In this document: one piece after another, positions 25,046-33,261 of the stretch
Layout: each line of letters begins with the position of its first letter
How positions within the stretch are numbered: position 1 is the stretch's first letter
Source: Alphaproteobacteria bacterium
Lineage (GTDB): Bacteria > Pseudomonadota > Alphaproteobacteria > UBA8366 > Aestuariispiraceae
NCBI GenBank assembly: GCA_024743195.1
Contig: JANSXE010000002.1
Location: 310,001 to 374,000 of the forward strand
DNA: 64,000 nucleotides
Reading direction: 5' to 3'
Translations under genes and position numbers: made by a program
Notes under the pieces: model-generated
Databases searched by the model: none
What the model was told of the DNA's origin: nothing
Seen by the model: the letters and a program-made list of their open reading frames with translations, nothing else

Positions 25046-25458
25046 GCGCCGTCTCCGGGCGGGGGCGTCGGTCCGTCCTTGCGCTCCGGCCCGACGGCGG
25101 GCCGGTCGGTCAGCCGCGCGACCGCCGAGAAGGTCGCGGCGCCCACCGCCAGGGCGGCGAGCGTGCTGAGCAGCAGCGCCAGTCCGATCGCCGCCCCTTC
25201 GTTCGAGAGCCGGTCGAGATGCTGAACGACGCCGACGCTGGCCGGGACGAACAGCAGCGAAAGATGCTTCAACAGCCCGTCCGCGGTTCCCCCCAGCCAA
25301 TCGGGCGCCGCATCCGCGCGCCCGCGATAGCGCAGCAACAGCGCCGCCAGCAGCAAGGCCATGCCGAGCACCGGCCCCGGGATCGGCGCGCCGAGAGCGC
25401 GCGCCGCCGTTTCGCCGAGGAGCTGGCAGACGAGCAGCAGGGTGAGCGCCTTCAGCAT
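25042..25458 (-). CDS. LrgA/CidA family holin-like protein
   Basis: Small membrane protein of 138 residues with four hydrophobic segments. Motifs LLVCQLLGETAARALGAPIPGPVLGM and LLFVPASVGVVQHLDRL are typical of CidA/LrgA. It is the membrane partner of LrgB and is translated just before it. An upstream in-frame extension (Pro/Arg-rich, up to 25584) overlaps the DivL-like gene and is not family-like, so the ATG at 25458 is used. Start to preceding stop: 49 bp. Confidence 0.9.
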   Translation of the reverse strand: MLKALTLLLVCQLLGETAARALGAPIPGPVLGMALLLAALLLRYRGRADAAPDWLGGTADGLLKHLSLLFVPASVGVVQHLDRLSNEGAAIGLALLLSTLAALAVGAATFSAVARLTDRPAVGPERKDGPTPPPGDGA

Positions 25459-25507
25459 GCGCCGAACGTCCCGCCGCGTCCCGCCTCGATCTGCGGGCGC
25501 GGCCGGC

Positions 25508-27895
25508 TCATTCGGCGCGCTCCGCCCCGGACGCCGCCCCGGGCGCCGCCCCGGGCGCGGCCTCGGCCGCGGAGGCGGCCGCATCCGTAGGCGCCTCGTC
25601 GTCGGATTCGGCCACGGGCAGCTCCATGACGATGCGGCCGGGCCGGCCGTCGCTCTCGGCTTCGGCGCTCAAGCGACCGCCATGCAACTCCATCAGGTTC
25701 TTGCACAGCGCGAGCCCGACCCCCGCGCCGGTCAACTGACCCGAGGCGGCGGTCAGGTCCGCGTCGACGCTGTCGGGGCCCTGCATCGCCAACAGCCCGT
25801 GACCGGGATCCGTCACCGTGATCCGGAAGCGGTCGTCGGCGCGTTCGGCCCGTAGCGACACCGGCGCGGCGGCGCCGGCGTAGGAGAGCGCGGTCGACAC
25901 CACCCGGATTATGGTCTGCCGCAGACGCCGGCCGTCCGCCTCCAGCAAGCCGAGCCGGTCGGACGTCTCCACCCGGAGCGTCACGCCGCGGCGCGCGGCC
26001 TCCTCCTCGGCGGCGGTCCGGACCTCCTCGATCAGGGCGCGCAGCCGGATCGGCTTGCGCTCGATCGCCAGATACCCGGCCTGGAGCGCGGCCAGATCCA
26101 GCACGTCGTCGATCAGCGCGGCGAGCGTGCGCGAGGCGGCGTGAATGTCCGACACCTGCTCGCGCTGGCGCGGATTCAGCGGGCCGAACATCTCGGCGCC
26201 CAGCATCTCGGTGAAGCCGAGGATGGCGTTCAGCGGCGAGCGCAGCTCGTAGGAGATCGAGGAGATGAACTGCGACTTCAGCAGGTCCGCCTTTTCCAAG
26301 GCGGCGTTGCGCTCCTTCAACGCGCGCTCGACGCGCACGGTGTCGGTCACGTCGAGATAGAGCAGCAGGCACTGCGCATTGGGCAGCGGGACATAGGCGT
26401 AATCGACGGTGCGGCCGGACTGCAGGTCCATCCGACCGTTGCGGGCCCGCGGCTCGCTCACCGCCAGCACGGCCTGCGCCTTGAAGCTCTCCCAGTCCGC
26501 GACGCCCGGCAGCACAGAGCGCGCCGATTCGGCGATGTCGGCGATGTGCGGGAAGCGCTCGAGCGCATCGGGGTCGAGGCCGAACAGCTTCACGAAGCCG
26601 TCGTTCCAAAGCCGGATCCGCGCGTCCGAGCCGAACACGGCGACCCCTTCATAGAGCGAATCGAGCGTCATCCGCTGCACCGCCGTCAGCGTGTTGTGGG
26701 AGCGCTCGAGCGCCAGGCGGTCGCTGACGTCCTCATAAACGAAGATCAGCCCGCCCTGCGGATGCGGCGACACGGTGACCCGCACCGTGCGCTCGTCCGG
26801 CAGATGCAGCAGTTCCTCCTGCGGCTCGATCAACGAGGTGAACAGCCGATCCTGCTGACGCTTGAAGCCGGGGAAGTCGATGATCTCCGGAATCGCCCGC
26901 CGTTCGCGCATCAACTCCAACACCTCGCCCAGCGTCAAACCGTCTTCGAGCCGGTCCGCCGGCAAGTCCCACAGTCTGCGGAACGCGGTGTTGTAGAAGG
27001 TCATGCGGCGGTCTGCGGCGTAGATCGCAATCGCCGCCTCCAGGCGCTCCAGAACCTCGGCGTGCGCCGCGATGTGATCGCCCAGTTTCTCGTAGAGCGC
27101 TTCCAAAGCGCTCATGTCGCGGGCGAAGCCGACAAGGCGGTCCGGCGCGTCGGGCGCGGGAACCTCGTTCAGATCGAACAGCCGCCGCTCGCCGCCGACG
27201 ACGACATAATGGCTCTCCGCCTGCGCGACGCCGGTGCGCCGGGCGCGCTCGGCAAGCTCCCGGCCGCGCTCGCCGCCGAGCTCGAGCTGCTCGGTCAGCG
27301 CGGTCTGCGCATCGCGCTCGACCGTCTCGGCGTAGGCGGTGTTGACCCCCTCGAGCGAGAGGTCCTCGCGGCGCCACCAAACCGGCGCGGGCAGGCTGTC
27401 GATCAACGCGCGTTGCTGGGAGAGCGCCAGGTCGCGCTCGGCGTAGCTCTCCGCCAGCATGGCCTCGTCGCTGACGTCGGCGATCCAGATCAGCGCGTCC
27501 GCGCCGACGCGCCGGCCGCGCAACTCGAGCGTCGCCCCGCCGTCGGCGCGCTCGACCGTCATGTCGAAGGGGGTCCCGGCGCCGATCAACGCGTCGAGCG
27601 CCTGGGCGGCCGGATCGCGATGGCTCGGCTGCAGCGTCTCCAGAACGACCGCCGGGCTCGGGTCGATGCTGGGCTCGAGCCGCAGCAACGCCGCCGCCGG
27701 CGCGCTGAGGCGCCATTCGCCGACGTCGTCCGCCCGCCGCCAGAGGCCGAGCGGCGCGCTGTCCAGCCGGGCGCGGGCCGCCGCCTCCTCGCGCAGGCGG
27801 CGGCGCCCGGCGAAGAACGCCGTCCACAGCCAGACAGTCGCGGCGCCGCCGAGCGCGGCGAGCGCCAGCGCCGTGGTCATATTGGTCGGCTCCAT
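25508..27895 (-). CDS. divL: DivL-like PAS-domain kinase with Tyr in place of the phospho-His
   Basis: Protein of 795 residues with one N-terminal membrane helix (about 8-28), several PAS regions (about 45-150, 165-260, 285-390, 410-520), a HisKA helix pair and an ATPase-like domain. The H-box reads ISSISYELRSPLNAIL: Tyr549 stands where histidine kinases have His. Caulobacter DivL has the same change (Tyr550). The N-box is degenerate (IIRVVSTALSY), while the G-boxes DPGHGL and GAGVGLALC remain. DivL is about 770 residues and regulates the CckA-CtrA cell-cycle pathway together with DivK. It lies downstream of ahcY, an arrangement also found in other alphaproteobacteria. The C-terminal tail is a 12-bp repeat-coded Ala/Pro/Gly run. 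Confidence 0.75.
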   Translation of the reverse strand: MEPTNMTTALALAALGGAATVWLWTAFFAGRRRLREEAAARARLDSAPLGLWRRADDVGEWRLSAPAAALLRLEPSIDPSPAVVLETLQPSHRDPAAQALDALIGAGTPFDMTVERADGGATLELRGRRVGADALIWIADVSDEAMLAESYAERDLALSQQRALIDSLPAPVWWRREDLSLEGVNTAYAETVERDAQTALTEQLELGGERGRELAERARRTGVAQAESHYVVVGGERRLFDLNEVPAPDAPDRLVGFARDMSALEALYEKLGDHIAAHAEVLERLEAAIAIYAADRRMTFYNTAFRRLWDLPADRLEDGLTLGEVLELMRERRAIPEIIDFPGFKRQQDRLFTSLIEPQEELLHLPDERTVRVTVSPHPQGGLIFVYEDVSDRLALERSHNTLTAVQRMTLDSLYEGVAVFGSDARIRLWNDGFVKLFGLDPDALERFPHIADIAESARSVLPGVADWESFKAQAVLAVSEPRARNGRMDLQSGRTVDYAYVPLPNAQCLLLYLDVTDTVRVERALKERNAALEKADLLKSQFISSISYELRSPLNAILGFTEMLGAEMFGPLNPRQREQVSDIHAASRTLAALIDDVLDLAALQAGYLAIERKPIRLRALIEEVRTAAEEEAARRGVTLRVETSDRLGLLEADGRRLRQTIIRVVSTALSYAGAAAPVSLRAERADDRFRITVTDPGHGLLAMQGPDSVDADLTAASGQLTGAGVGLALCKNLMELHGGRLSAEAESDGRPGRIVMELPVAESDDEAPTDAAASAAEAAPGAAPGAASGAERAE
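25524..25559 (-). repeat. 12-bp tandem repeat (3 units) at the 3' end of the divL-like gene
   Basis: Three 12-bp units near GCCCCGGGCGCC, the first with one change, coding for an Ala-Pro-Gly-Ala repeat in the disordered C-terminal tail. Confidence 0.8.
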
Positions 27896-27954
27896 CGCCC
27901 CCCTCTCGATCGGTGCGCGGGCGGCCGCCGGATCGGGCCGCGGGGCGATGGTAC

Positions 27955-27991
27955 GAAAGGGGCGCGGCCGCGTACAGTGCGGCCGCGCCCC
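27955..27991 (-). terminator. intrinsic terminator of ahcY
   Basis: A perfect 13-bp stem (arms 27959-27971 and 27979-27991, 7-nt loop). On the minus strand it is followed by TTTCGTACC. It lies 35 bp after the ahcY stop and before the divL-like ATG, so the latter probably has its own promoter or depends on read-through. Confidence 0.65.
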
Positions 27992-28025
27992 AAGCGCGTC
28001 GGCGCGTCGGCTGGGCCGAACGGCG

Positions 28026-29429
28026 TCAGTAGCGATAGGTCTCCGGCTTGAAGGGGCCGTCGGCCTCGACGCCGATATAGGCCGCCTGCTTCTCGTTCAG
28101 CTTTGTCAGCGTAGCGCCGACCTTTTCGAGATGAAGGGCCGCGACCTTCTCGTCGAGATGCTTCGGCAGCACGTAGACCTCATTCTTGTACTTGCCGTCC
28201 GCGTTGTTCTTCCAGAGCTCGATCTGCGCCAGCACCTGGTTGGTGAAACTGGCCGACATGACGAAGCTCGGGTGACCCGTGGCGCAGCCGAGATTGACCA
28301 GACGGCCCTCGGCCAGAAGGATCATCTTCTTGCCGTCGGGGAAGGCGATCTCATCGACCTGCGGCTTGATGTTGTTCCACTGATAGTTCTTCAGCGCCTC
28401 GACCTGAATCTCGCTGTCGAAGTGACCGATGTTGCAGACGATGGCGCGGTCCTTCATCTGGCGCATGTGGTCGACCGTGATGACGTCGACATTGCCGGTG
28501 GCGGTCACGAAGATGTCGCCGCGCGGCGCCGCATCCTCCATGGTGACGACCTCGTAGCCCTCCATCGCGGCCTGCAGCGCGCAGATCGGATCGGCCTCGG
28601 TCACCACCACCCGGCAGCCCGAGGAGCGCAGGCTCTCGGCCGAGCCCTTGCCGACGTCGCCGAAGCCGGCGACCACCGCGACCTTGCCGGCCATCATCAC
28701 GTCGGTCGCCCGCCGGATGGCGTCGACCAGGCTCTCGCGGCAGCCGTACTTGTTGTCGAACTTCGACTTGGTGACGCTGTCGTTGACGTTGATCGCCGGG
28801 AACATCAGTCGGCCTTCCTTGGCCATCTGATAGAGACGGTGGACGCCGGTGGTGGTCTCTTCCGTCACGCCCTTGATCGCCTTGGCGGTCGCCTCGTACC
28901 ACCCCGGCTGCTCGGCGATCCGCTTCTTGATCGCGGCGAACAGGACGGTCTCCTCCTCGTTGGAGGGGTTGTCGAGCACGCTCGGATCCGACTCGGCCTG
29001 CATGCCGAGATGCAGCAGCAGGGTGGCGTCGCCGCCGTCGTCCAGGATCATGTTCGGCGCGCCGCCGTCGGCCCACTCCATGATGCGGTGGGTGTACTCC
29101 CAGTACTCCTCCAGGGTCTCGCCCTTCACCGCGAAGACGGGCACGCCCGTCTCGGCGATCGCGGCGGCCGCGTGATCCTGGGTGGAGTAGATGTTGCACG
29201 ACGCCCAGCGCACGTCGGCGCCGAGCGCGGTCAGCGTCTCGATCAGCACCGCCGTCTGGATGGTCATGTGCAGCGAGCCCGCGATCCGCGCGCCCTTGAG
29301 CGGCTGCGCGGCGTTGTATTCCTCGCGCGTCTGCATCAGGCCGGGCATCTCGACCTCGGCCAACTCGATCTCTTTCCGCCCCCAGGCGGCCAGCGACATA
29401 TCCTTAACGACGTAATCCGCAGCAGGCAT
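28026..29429 (-). CDS. ahcY: adenosylhomocysteinase
   Basis: NAD+-containing enzyme that reversibly splits S-adenosylhomocysteine into adenosine and homocysteine, removing the product inhibitor of methyltransferases. At 467 residues it is normal for proteobacterial AhcY. Seen: [64 protein letters not shown], the NAD-binding [24 protein letters not shown] and the C-terminal YKPETYRY-like PFKPETYRY. The ATG at 29429 fits the family; upstream in-frame sequence does not. A small 6-bp hairpin (29467-29487) is in its leader, but no known riboswitch was recognised. Confidence 0.97.
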   Translation of the reverse strand: MPAADYVVKDMSLAAWGRKEIELAEVEMPGLMQTREEYNAAQPLKGARIAGSLHMTIQTAVLIETLTALGADVRWASCNIYSTQDHAAAAIAETGVPVFAVKGETLEEYWEYTHRIMEWADGGAPNMILDDGGDATLLLHLGMQAESDPSVLDNPSNEEETVLFAAIKKRIAEQPGWYEATAKAIKGVTEETTTGVHRLYQMAKEGRLMFPAINVNDSVTKSKFDNKYGCRESLVDAIRRATDVMMAGKVAVVAGFGDVGKGSAESLRSSGCRVVVTEADPICALQAAMEGYEVVTMEDAAPRGDIFVTATGNVDVITVDHMRQMKDRAIVCNIGHFDSEIQVEALKNYQWNNIKPQVDEIAFPDGKKMILLAEGRLVNLGCATGHPSFVMSASFTNQVLAQIELWKNNADGKYKNEVYVLPKHLDEKVAALHLEKVGATLTKLNEKQAAYIGVEADGPFKPETYRY

Positions 29430-29912
29430 GAGAGCGTCCCTCGACAGGTTTGAACGATGACGGAACCGACGCCTTGCGAAAGCGTCGCGCGCCGAAAGGG
29501 CCGGATCGCCCCTAACCAGGCGCGCGCCGGCCCACCGGCGATATATGGCGTTTCGCGCGGGAACAAGCCGACCATCGGCGCAGGCGGCCCCCGAGCCGGC
29601 GCGTCTATAGCAGCCCTTCTCCCGCCGCGGCAAGCCGCCCGGTCCCTCCCGATGTCACGCTTTCCCACCGCGCTGTGTCATTCTTGCAACAGGTTTCGCC
29701 CATCGCTTGCGGGGCGGCCGACGCGCCCTCGACAAAATCGGGCGCATGCTGCATCACTTCCTGAGACGCTGATCGTATTGATGGCGCGTTCTTCTTGCGA
29801 GGAATCGACCGCCGGACCGCGCGGCTGCCGGGGCGGTTTGCAGGACGGACGACCGGACCATCTCTTTGACCCGCCGCAAGGCGGAACACGGCAACCTAGG
29901 GGTCGATTGAGC
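29430..29912. promoter_or_regulatory. 483-bp divergent intergenic region ahcY / ompA
   Basis: No gene was found here. It must carry the promoters of ahcY (minus) and ompA (plus). A TTGCAACA half-site at 29684-29691 resembles the arm of a palindrome found upstream of the porin gene. The hairpin at 29467-29487 (CGACGC/GCGTCG) would be in the ahcY 5' leader. No clear -35/-10 pair could be fixed by eye. Confidence 0.5.
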
Positions 29913-30995
29913 ATGACTGCATCTTCCTGCCTGAAACGCCTGGGGCTTCTGGCGGGCGCGGCGGCGCTCGGCGCCGGGTTGACCGCGGCCGCGGGCGCCC
30001 AGGCGCAGGAGCCTCCCGGCTATTATGTCGGGGTCGGAATCGGATACAATCTCGCGCGGGACAGTGACATCGACGGCGCCGGCTTCAGTTCCGATGCGGA
30101 CTATGACAGCGGTCTGCCCTCCTATGGCGGCGGGGCCATCGGGTTCGACTATGCCGGCCCTTGGCGCGGCGAGTTGGAACTGGGCTTCCGCAGCAATGAC
30201 GTCGACTCCGTCGGCGCCGCCAATGCGAGCGGGGCTGTCGACGTGACGGCCTTGATGATCAACGGGTTCTACGACTTCGAAGGCCTGCTCGGCCCGGTTA
30301 CGCCCTATCTGGGCGCCGGCGTCGGCCTGGCCCAGATCAAGGCCGAGGACGTCTTCCCGGTGAACGGCGCGCTCAGCGAAAGCTCCGACAACGTTCTGGC
30401 GGCGCAACTGCTCGCCGGCGCGGCGGTCGAGATCGTCCAGGACTTGGATCTGACCGGTCAATACGCCTACTTCATGACGCGCGACGCGGAGTTGCGAAAC
30501 GCCGCCGGCGTCGGCTACGACCTGGAGTACGCGGCGCACACCTTCACGCTGGGTCTGCGCTTCAACTTCCCGGAGCCGGAGCCCGCGCCGGAGCCCGCGC
30601 CGGAGCCCGTCGCGCAGCCCGAGCCCGAGCCGGAGCCCGCGCCGGAACCGGAGCCGGAGCCGATCATGGTGCGCAACTTCCTGGTCTTCTTCGATTGGGA
30701 CAGCGCCGTTGTGACCCCGGAAGCCATGACCATCCTGCGCGAAGCCGTCGGCTACGCCGAGCAGGGCAATGTCGCGCGCGTGGTCCTCACCGGCCACGCC
30801 GACACGTCCGGCCCGAACGCCTACAACATGCGCCTCTCGCAGCGCCGCGCCGACGCGGTGCAGACCGAGATCGTCGGTCTCGGCTTCGGCGGCGCGATCG
30901 ACACGATCGCCCGCGGCGAGGAAGAGCCGCTGGTGGCGACCGGCGACGGCGTGCGCGAGCCGCAGAACCGGCGGGTCGAGATCCTGCTGCAGTAA
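29913..30995 (+). CDS. ompA: OmpA family outer-membrane protein
   Basis: Protein of 360 residues: signal peptide ending near AGAQAQ (residue 31), an 8-strand beta-barrel of the OmpA/OprF or Omp25-like type (GYYVGVGIGYNLAR ... TFTLGLRFNFP), a linker of repeated Pro-Glu (about residues 214-250), and the C-terminal OmpA peptidoglycan-binding domain (FLVFFDWDSAVVTPEA, VVLTGHADTSG, YNMRLSQRRADAV, NRRVEILL). It should anchor the outer membrane to the cell wall. Single-gene unit followed by a strong terminator. Confidence 0.95.
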   Translation: MTASSCLKRLGLLAGAAALGAGLTAAAGAQAQEPPGYYVGVGIGYNLARDSDIDGAGFSSDADYDSGLPSYGGGAIGFDYAGPWRGELELGFRSNDVDSVGAANASGAVDVTALMINGFYDFEGLLGPVTPYLGAGVGLAQIKAEDVFPVNGALSESSDNVLAAQLLAGAAVEIVQDLDLTGQYAYFMTRDAELRNAAGVGYDLEYAAHTFTLGLRFNFPEPEPAPEPAPEPVAQPEPEPEPAPEPEPEPIMVRNFLVFFDWDSAVVTPEAMTILREAVGYAEQGNVARVVLTGHADTSGPNAYNMRLSQRRADAVQTEIVGLGFGGAIDTIARGEEEPLVATGDGVREPQNRRVEILLQ

Positions 30996-31024
30996 AGACC
31001 GGCCGCGCCGTCGGTCTTCCCAAG

Positions 31025-31055
31025 AGCCCCGGCGACGCGCTCGCCGGGGCTTTTC
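31025..31055 (+). terminator. intrinsic terminator of ompA
   Basis: A perfect 11-bp stem AGCCCCGGCGA / TCGCCGGGGCT (arms 31025-31035 and 31041-31051) with a 5-nt loop and a TTTTC tail, 30 bp after the ompA stop codon. Confidence 0.9.
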
Positions 31056-31094
31056 TGCGCGCGGGCGCCGGCGCTTGCGTCCATCGGCTTGCCC

Positions 31095-31159
31095 CGGCGC
31101 CTCGACCGCGCCTTGACGCCGCGCCTTGACCCTGCGCCTTGACCCTGCGCCTTGACCCC
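31095..31159. repeat. 13-bp tandem repeat (4 clear units plus 1 degenerate) between ompA and trpS
   Basis: Units GCGCCTTGACCCT at 31108-31159 (first and last with small changes), preceded by a degenerate copy. It lies between the ompA terminator and the trpS ribosome binding site, so it is in or near the trpS promoter region. The unit contains TTGAC, close to a -35 hexamer, so each copy brings a potential -35 element. Confidence 0.88.
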
Positions 31160-31224
31160 CGGGCGGGCGACGGCGATAAGGCGCGCGATTCGATGTGCGC
31201 CAACCCTCGGGGAGTCCATATCCC

Positions 31225-32256
31225 ATGACCGGTTCGAGTTATCCGCCCGCCCCGTCCAACCGGGTGTTCTCCGGCGTTCAGCCCACAGGCAACCTGACGC
31301 TCGGCAACTATCTCGGCGCGATCCGCAACTGGGTTGCGCTGCAGCGCGACTATGACTGCCTCTATTGCGTCGTGGATCTGCACGCCCTGACCATCTTCCA
31401 GGAGCCCGCCGAACTGCACCGCGCGACGCGTCAGGCGGCGGCCGCCCTGATCGCCTGCGGCATCGACCCGGACCGGCACATCCTGTTCAACCAGTCGCTC
31501 AACCCGGACCATGCGGAGCTCGCCTGGTACTTCAACTGCGTGGCGCGTCTCGGCTGGCTGAACCGCATGACCCAGTTCAAGGAGAAGGCGGGCAAGGACC
31601 GCGAGCGCGCGTCGGCGGGGCTGTTCGTCTATCCCAATCTGATGGCCGCCGACATCCTGGCCTACCGCGCGGGTCACGTGCCGGTCGGCGACGACCAGAA
31701 GCAGCATCTGGAGCTCGCCAACGACATCGCCGCGAAATTCAATCACGATTGGAAGGTCCCCGACTTCTTCCCGGAGATCGAACCCCTGATCCTGGGCGAG
31801 GCGACGCGGGTCATGAGCCTGCGCGACGGGACCAAGAAGATGTCCAAGTCCGACCCGTCGGACATGAGCCGCATCAACCTGACCGACGACGCCGACGCCA
31901 TCGCCCAGAAGATCCGCAAGGCCAAGACCGATCCGGAACCCCTGCCGGAGACCGCCGAGGGGTTCGAGGGCCGCCCCGAGGCGCGCAACCTCGTCACCCT
32001 CTACGCGGCGCTGTCGGGCCGCACCGTGAAGGACGCGCTGGCGGAGGTTGGCGGGGCCGGTTTCGGCGATTTCAAGAAGAAGCTGGCCGACGCGGCGGTC
32101 GCGCATCTGGAGCCGATCACGACCGAGATGAACCGGCTGCTGGACGATCCGGCGGAAATCGACCGAACGCTGCTTGCGGGGGGCGAGAAGGCGCGCGTCC
32201 TGAGCGCGCCCGTGATCGCCCAGGTGCGCGAGATCCTCGGCCTCGTGCACGTCTGA
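31225..32256 (+). CDS. trpS: tryptophanyl-tRNA synthetase
   Basis: Class Ic aminoacyl-tRNA synthetase of 343 residues that charges tRNA-Trp. The HIGH-like motif is in [19 protein letters not shown], the tryptophan pocket in [18 protein letters not shown], and the KMSKS loop in [13 protein letters not shown]. The ATG at 31225 follows GGGGAG at 31209-31214 and matches the family N-terminus; an in-frame ATG at 31195 adds ten unlike residues. Confidence 0.97.
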   Translation: MTGSSYPPAPSNRVFSGVQPTGNLTLGNYLGAIRNWVALQRDYDCLYCVVDLHALTIFQEPAELHRATRQAAAALIACGIDPDRHILFNQSLNPDHAELAWYFNCVARLGWLNRMTQFKEKAGKDRERASAGLFVYPNLMAADILAYRAGHVPVGDDQKQHLELANDIAAKFNHDWKVPDFFPEIEPLILGEATRVMSLRDGTKKMSKSDPSDMSRINLTDDADAIAQKIRKAKTDPEPLPETAEGFEGRPEARNLVTLYAALSGRTVKDALAEVGGAGFGDFKKKLADAAVAHLEPITTEMNRLLDDPAEIDRTLLAGGEKARVLSAPVIAQVREILGLVHV

Positions 32257-32310
32257 GCGGTCGGTCCTCCGCGCGCGGCGTCAGCGGGCGGCGGGCGGCG
32301 GGCGGAGCCC

Positions 32311-33246
32311 TCAGCGCGGCGGCGCGCCGCGGCGGCTGGTCGACAGCGCCGTCGCCCCCGGTTCCGTTTCGGCGATCAGGGCCGCGATCTCCGCGGCGAA
32401 GGTCGACAGCGGCACGGCGCTGTTGATGCGCTCGCCGTTCGAAAGCCGCACGTCGGCGGCGCTGTTGAGCGCCACGACCTGCAGCCCGCCGTCCTCTGCG
32501 GTGAACGCCATCGGCGCGCCGGAATCCCCGCCGATGATCGCGCACCGGTGGCCGATCAGCGGCGGCTTGTCGCGGGTCACCGTCAGGAACCGCTCCAGAC
32601 GACAGCCCGCGTCCAGCGACATCGCATGCTGGCGGTCGCGCGGATAGCCGGCGAGCGAAACCGGATTGGCGCGCATCAGCGCTTCCGACTCGCCGCCCGG
32701 CGTCAGGGCCCGCCAGCCCAGATGGCCGACCTCGCGCCCAATCGGCTCCTCCAGCACGATCAGAGCCCAATCGTTCGGCAGGTTCAGCGGGTCGGACCAG
32801 CGCGCGCCGTCGAAATCCGGCGCCGCCACATAGCGCGCGGCGCGCGAATAGGCCGCATGCTCCCCGCGTTGATAGCCGGCCAGGAAATGCACGAACTGCG
32901 GCGCCACCCAGCGTCCGGTCTCGCGGAAGAACAGACAATGCGCGGCGGTGACCACAAGCCGCTCGCCGATCAAGGCGCCGGTGCAATGACCGCGGCGGCT
33001 GACCGCGACATTGACGCGCCCGATCGCGCTCCAGGGATAGCGGCTGGCGTCGACCAGGGTCCGATGGCCCGTCGGCGGTTGCTGGGCGCCGTCGGCGGCG
33101 GCTTCCGCCGCCGGTCGCGCGCCCGAAAGACTGGATTGCGCCTGCGCCGGGGCCCCGCCCCAAAGCGCCGCCGCGGCCAAGCCCGCGGCCCAGGCCAACG
33201 CGGCGGCGGCGCGCCAGCCCCCAATCCGAACAGAGTGATTTGGAAT
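32311..33246 (-). CDS. secreted trypsin-like serine protease (S1 family), possible ATT start
   Basis: Chymotrypsin-fold protease with a complete triad: His in VVTAAHCLF, Asp in NDWALIVLEEP and Ser in IIGGDSGAPMAF. The N-terminus is a signal peptide (RAAAALAWAAGLAAAALWGGAPAQA). No ATG or GTG fits: an in-frame TTG at 33198 has no Shine-Dalgarno and removes the basic n-region, while an ATT at 33246 has GGGGAGG 8 nt upstream and gives a full signal peptide (311 residues). The upstream gene stops 15 bp earlier, so the two are likely co-translated. It should act in the periplasm or outside the cell; substrates are unknown. Confidence 0.8.
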   Translation of the reverse strand: MPNHSVRIGGWRAAAALAWAAGLAAAALWGGAPAQAQSSLSGARPAAEAAADGAQQPPTGHRTLVDASRYPWSAIGRVNVAVSRRGHCTGALIGERLVVTAAHCLFFRETGRWVAPQFVHFLAGYQRGEHAAYSRAARYVAAPDFDGARWSDPLNLPNDWALIVLEEPIGREVGHLGWRALTPGGESEALMRANPVSLAGYPRDRQHAMSLDAGCRLERFLTVTRDKPPLIGHRCAIIGGDSGAPMAFTAEDGGLQVVALNSAADVRLSNGERINSAVPLSTFAAEIAALIAETEPGATALSTSRRGAPPR

Positions 33247-33261
33247 CGCGCCTGCCTCCCC

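Noticed and set aside
29430-29560. SAH or SAM riboswitch in the ahcY leader
   Set aside because: There is a 6-bp hairpin, but the conserved core sequences of the SAH, SAM-II or SAM/SAH classes were not found.
31676-31690. CACGTG core as a parS site in trpS
   Set aside because: The flanking bases do not match the parS palindrome, and the site lies within a coding sequence.
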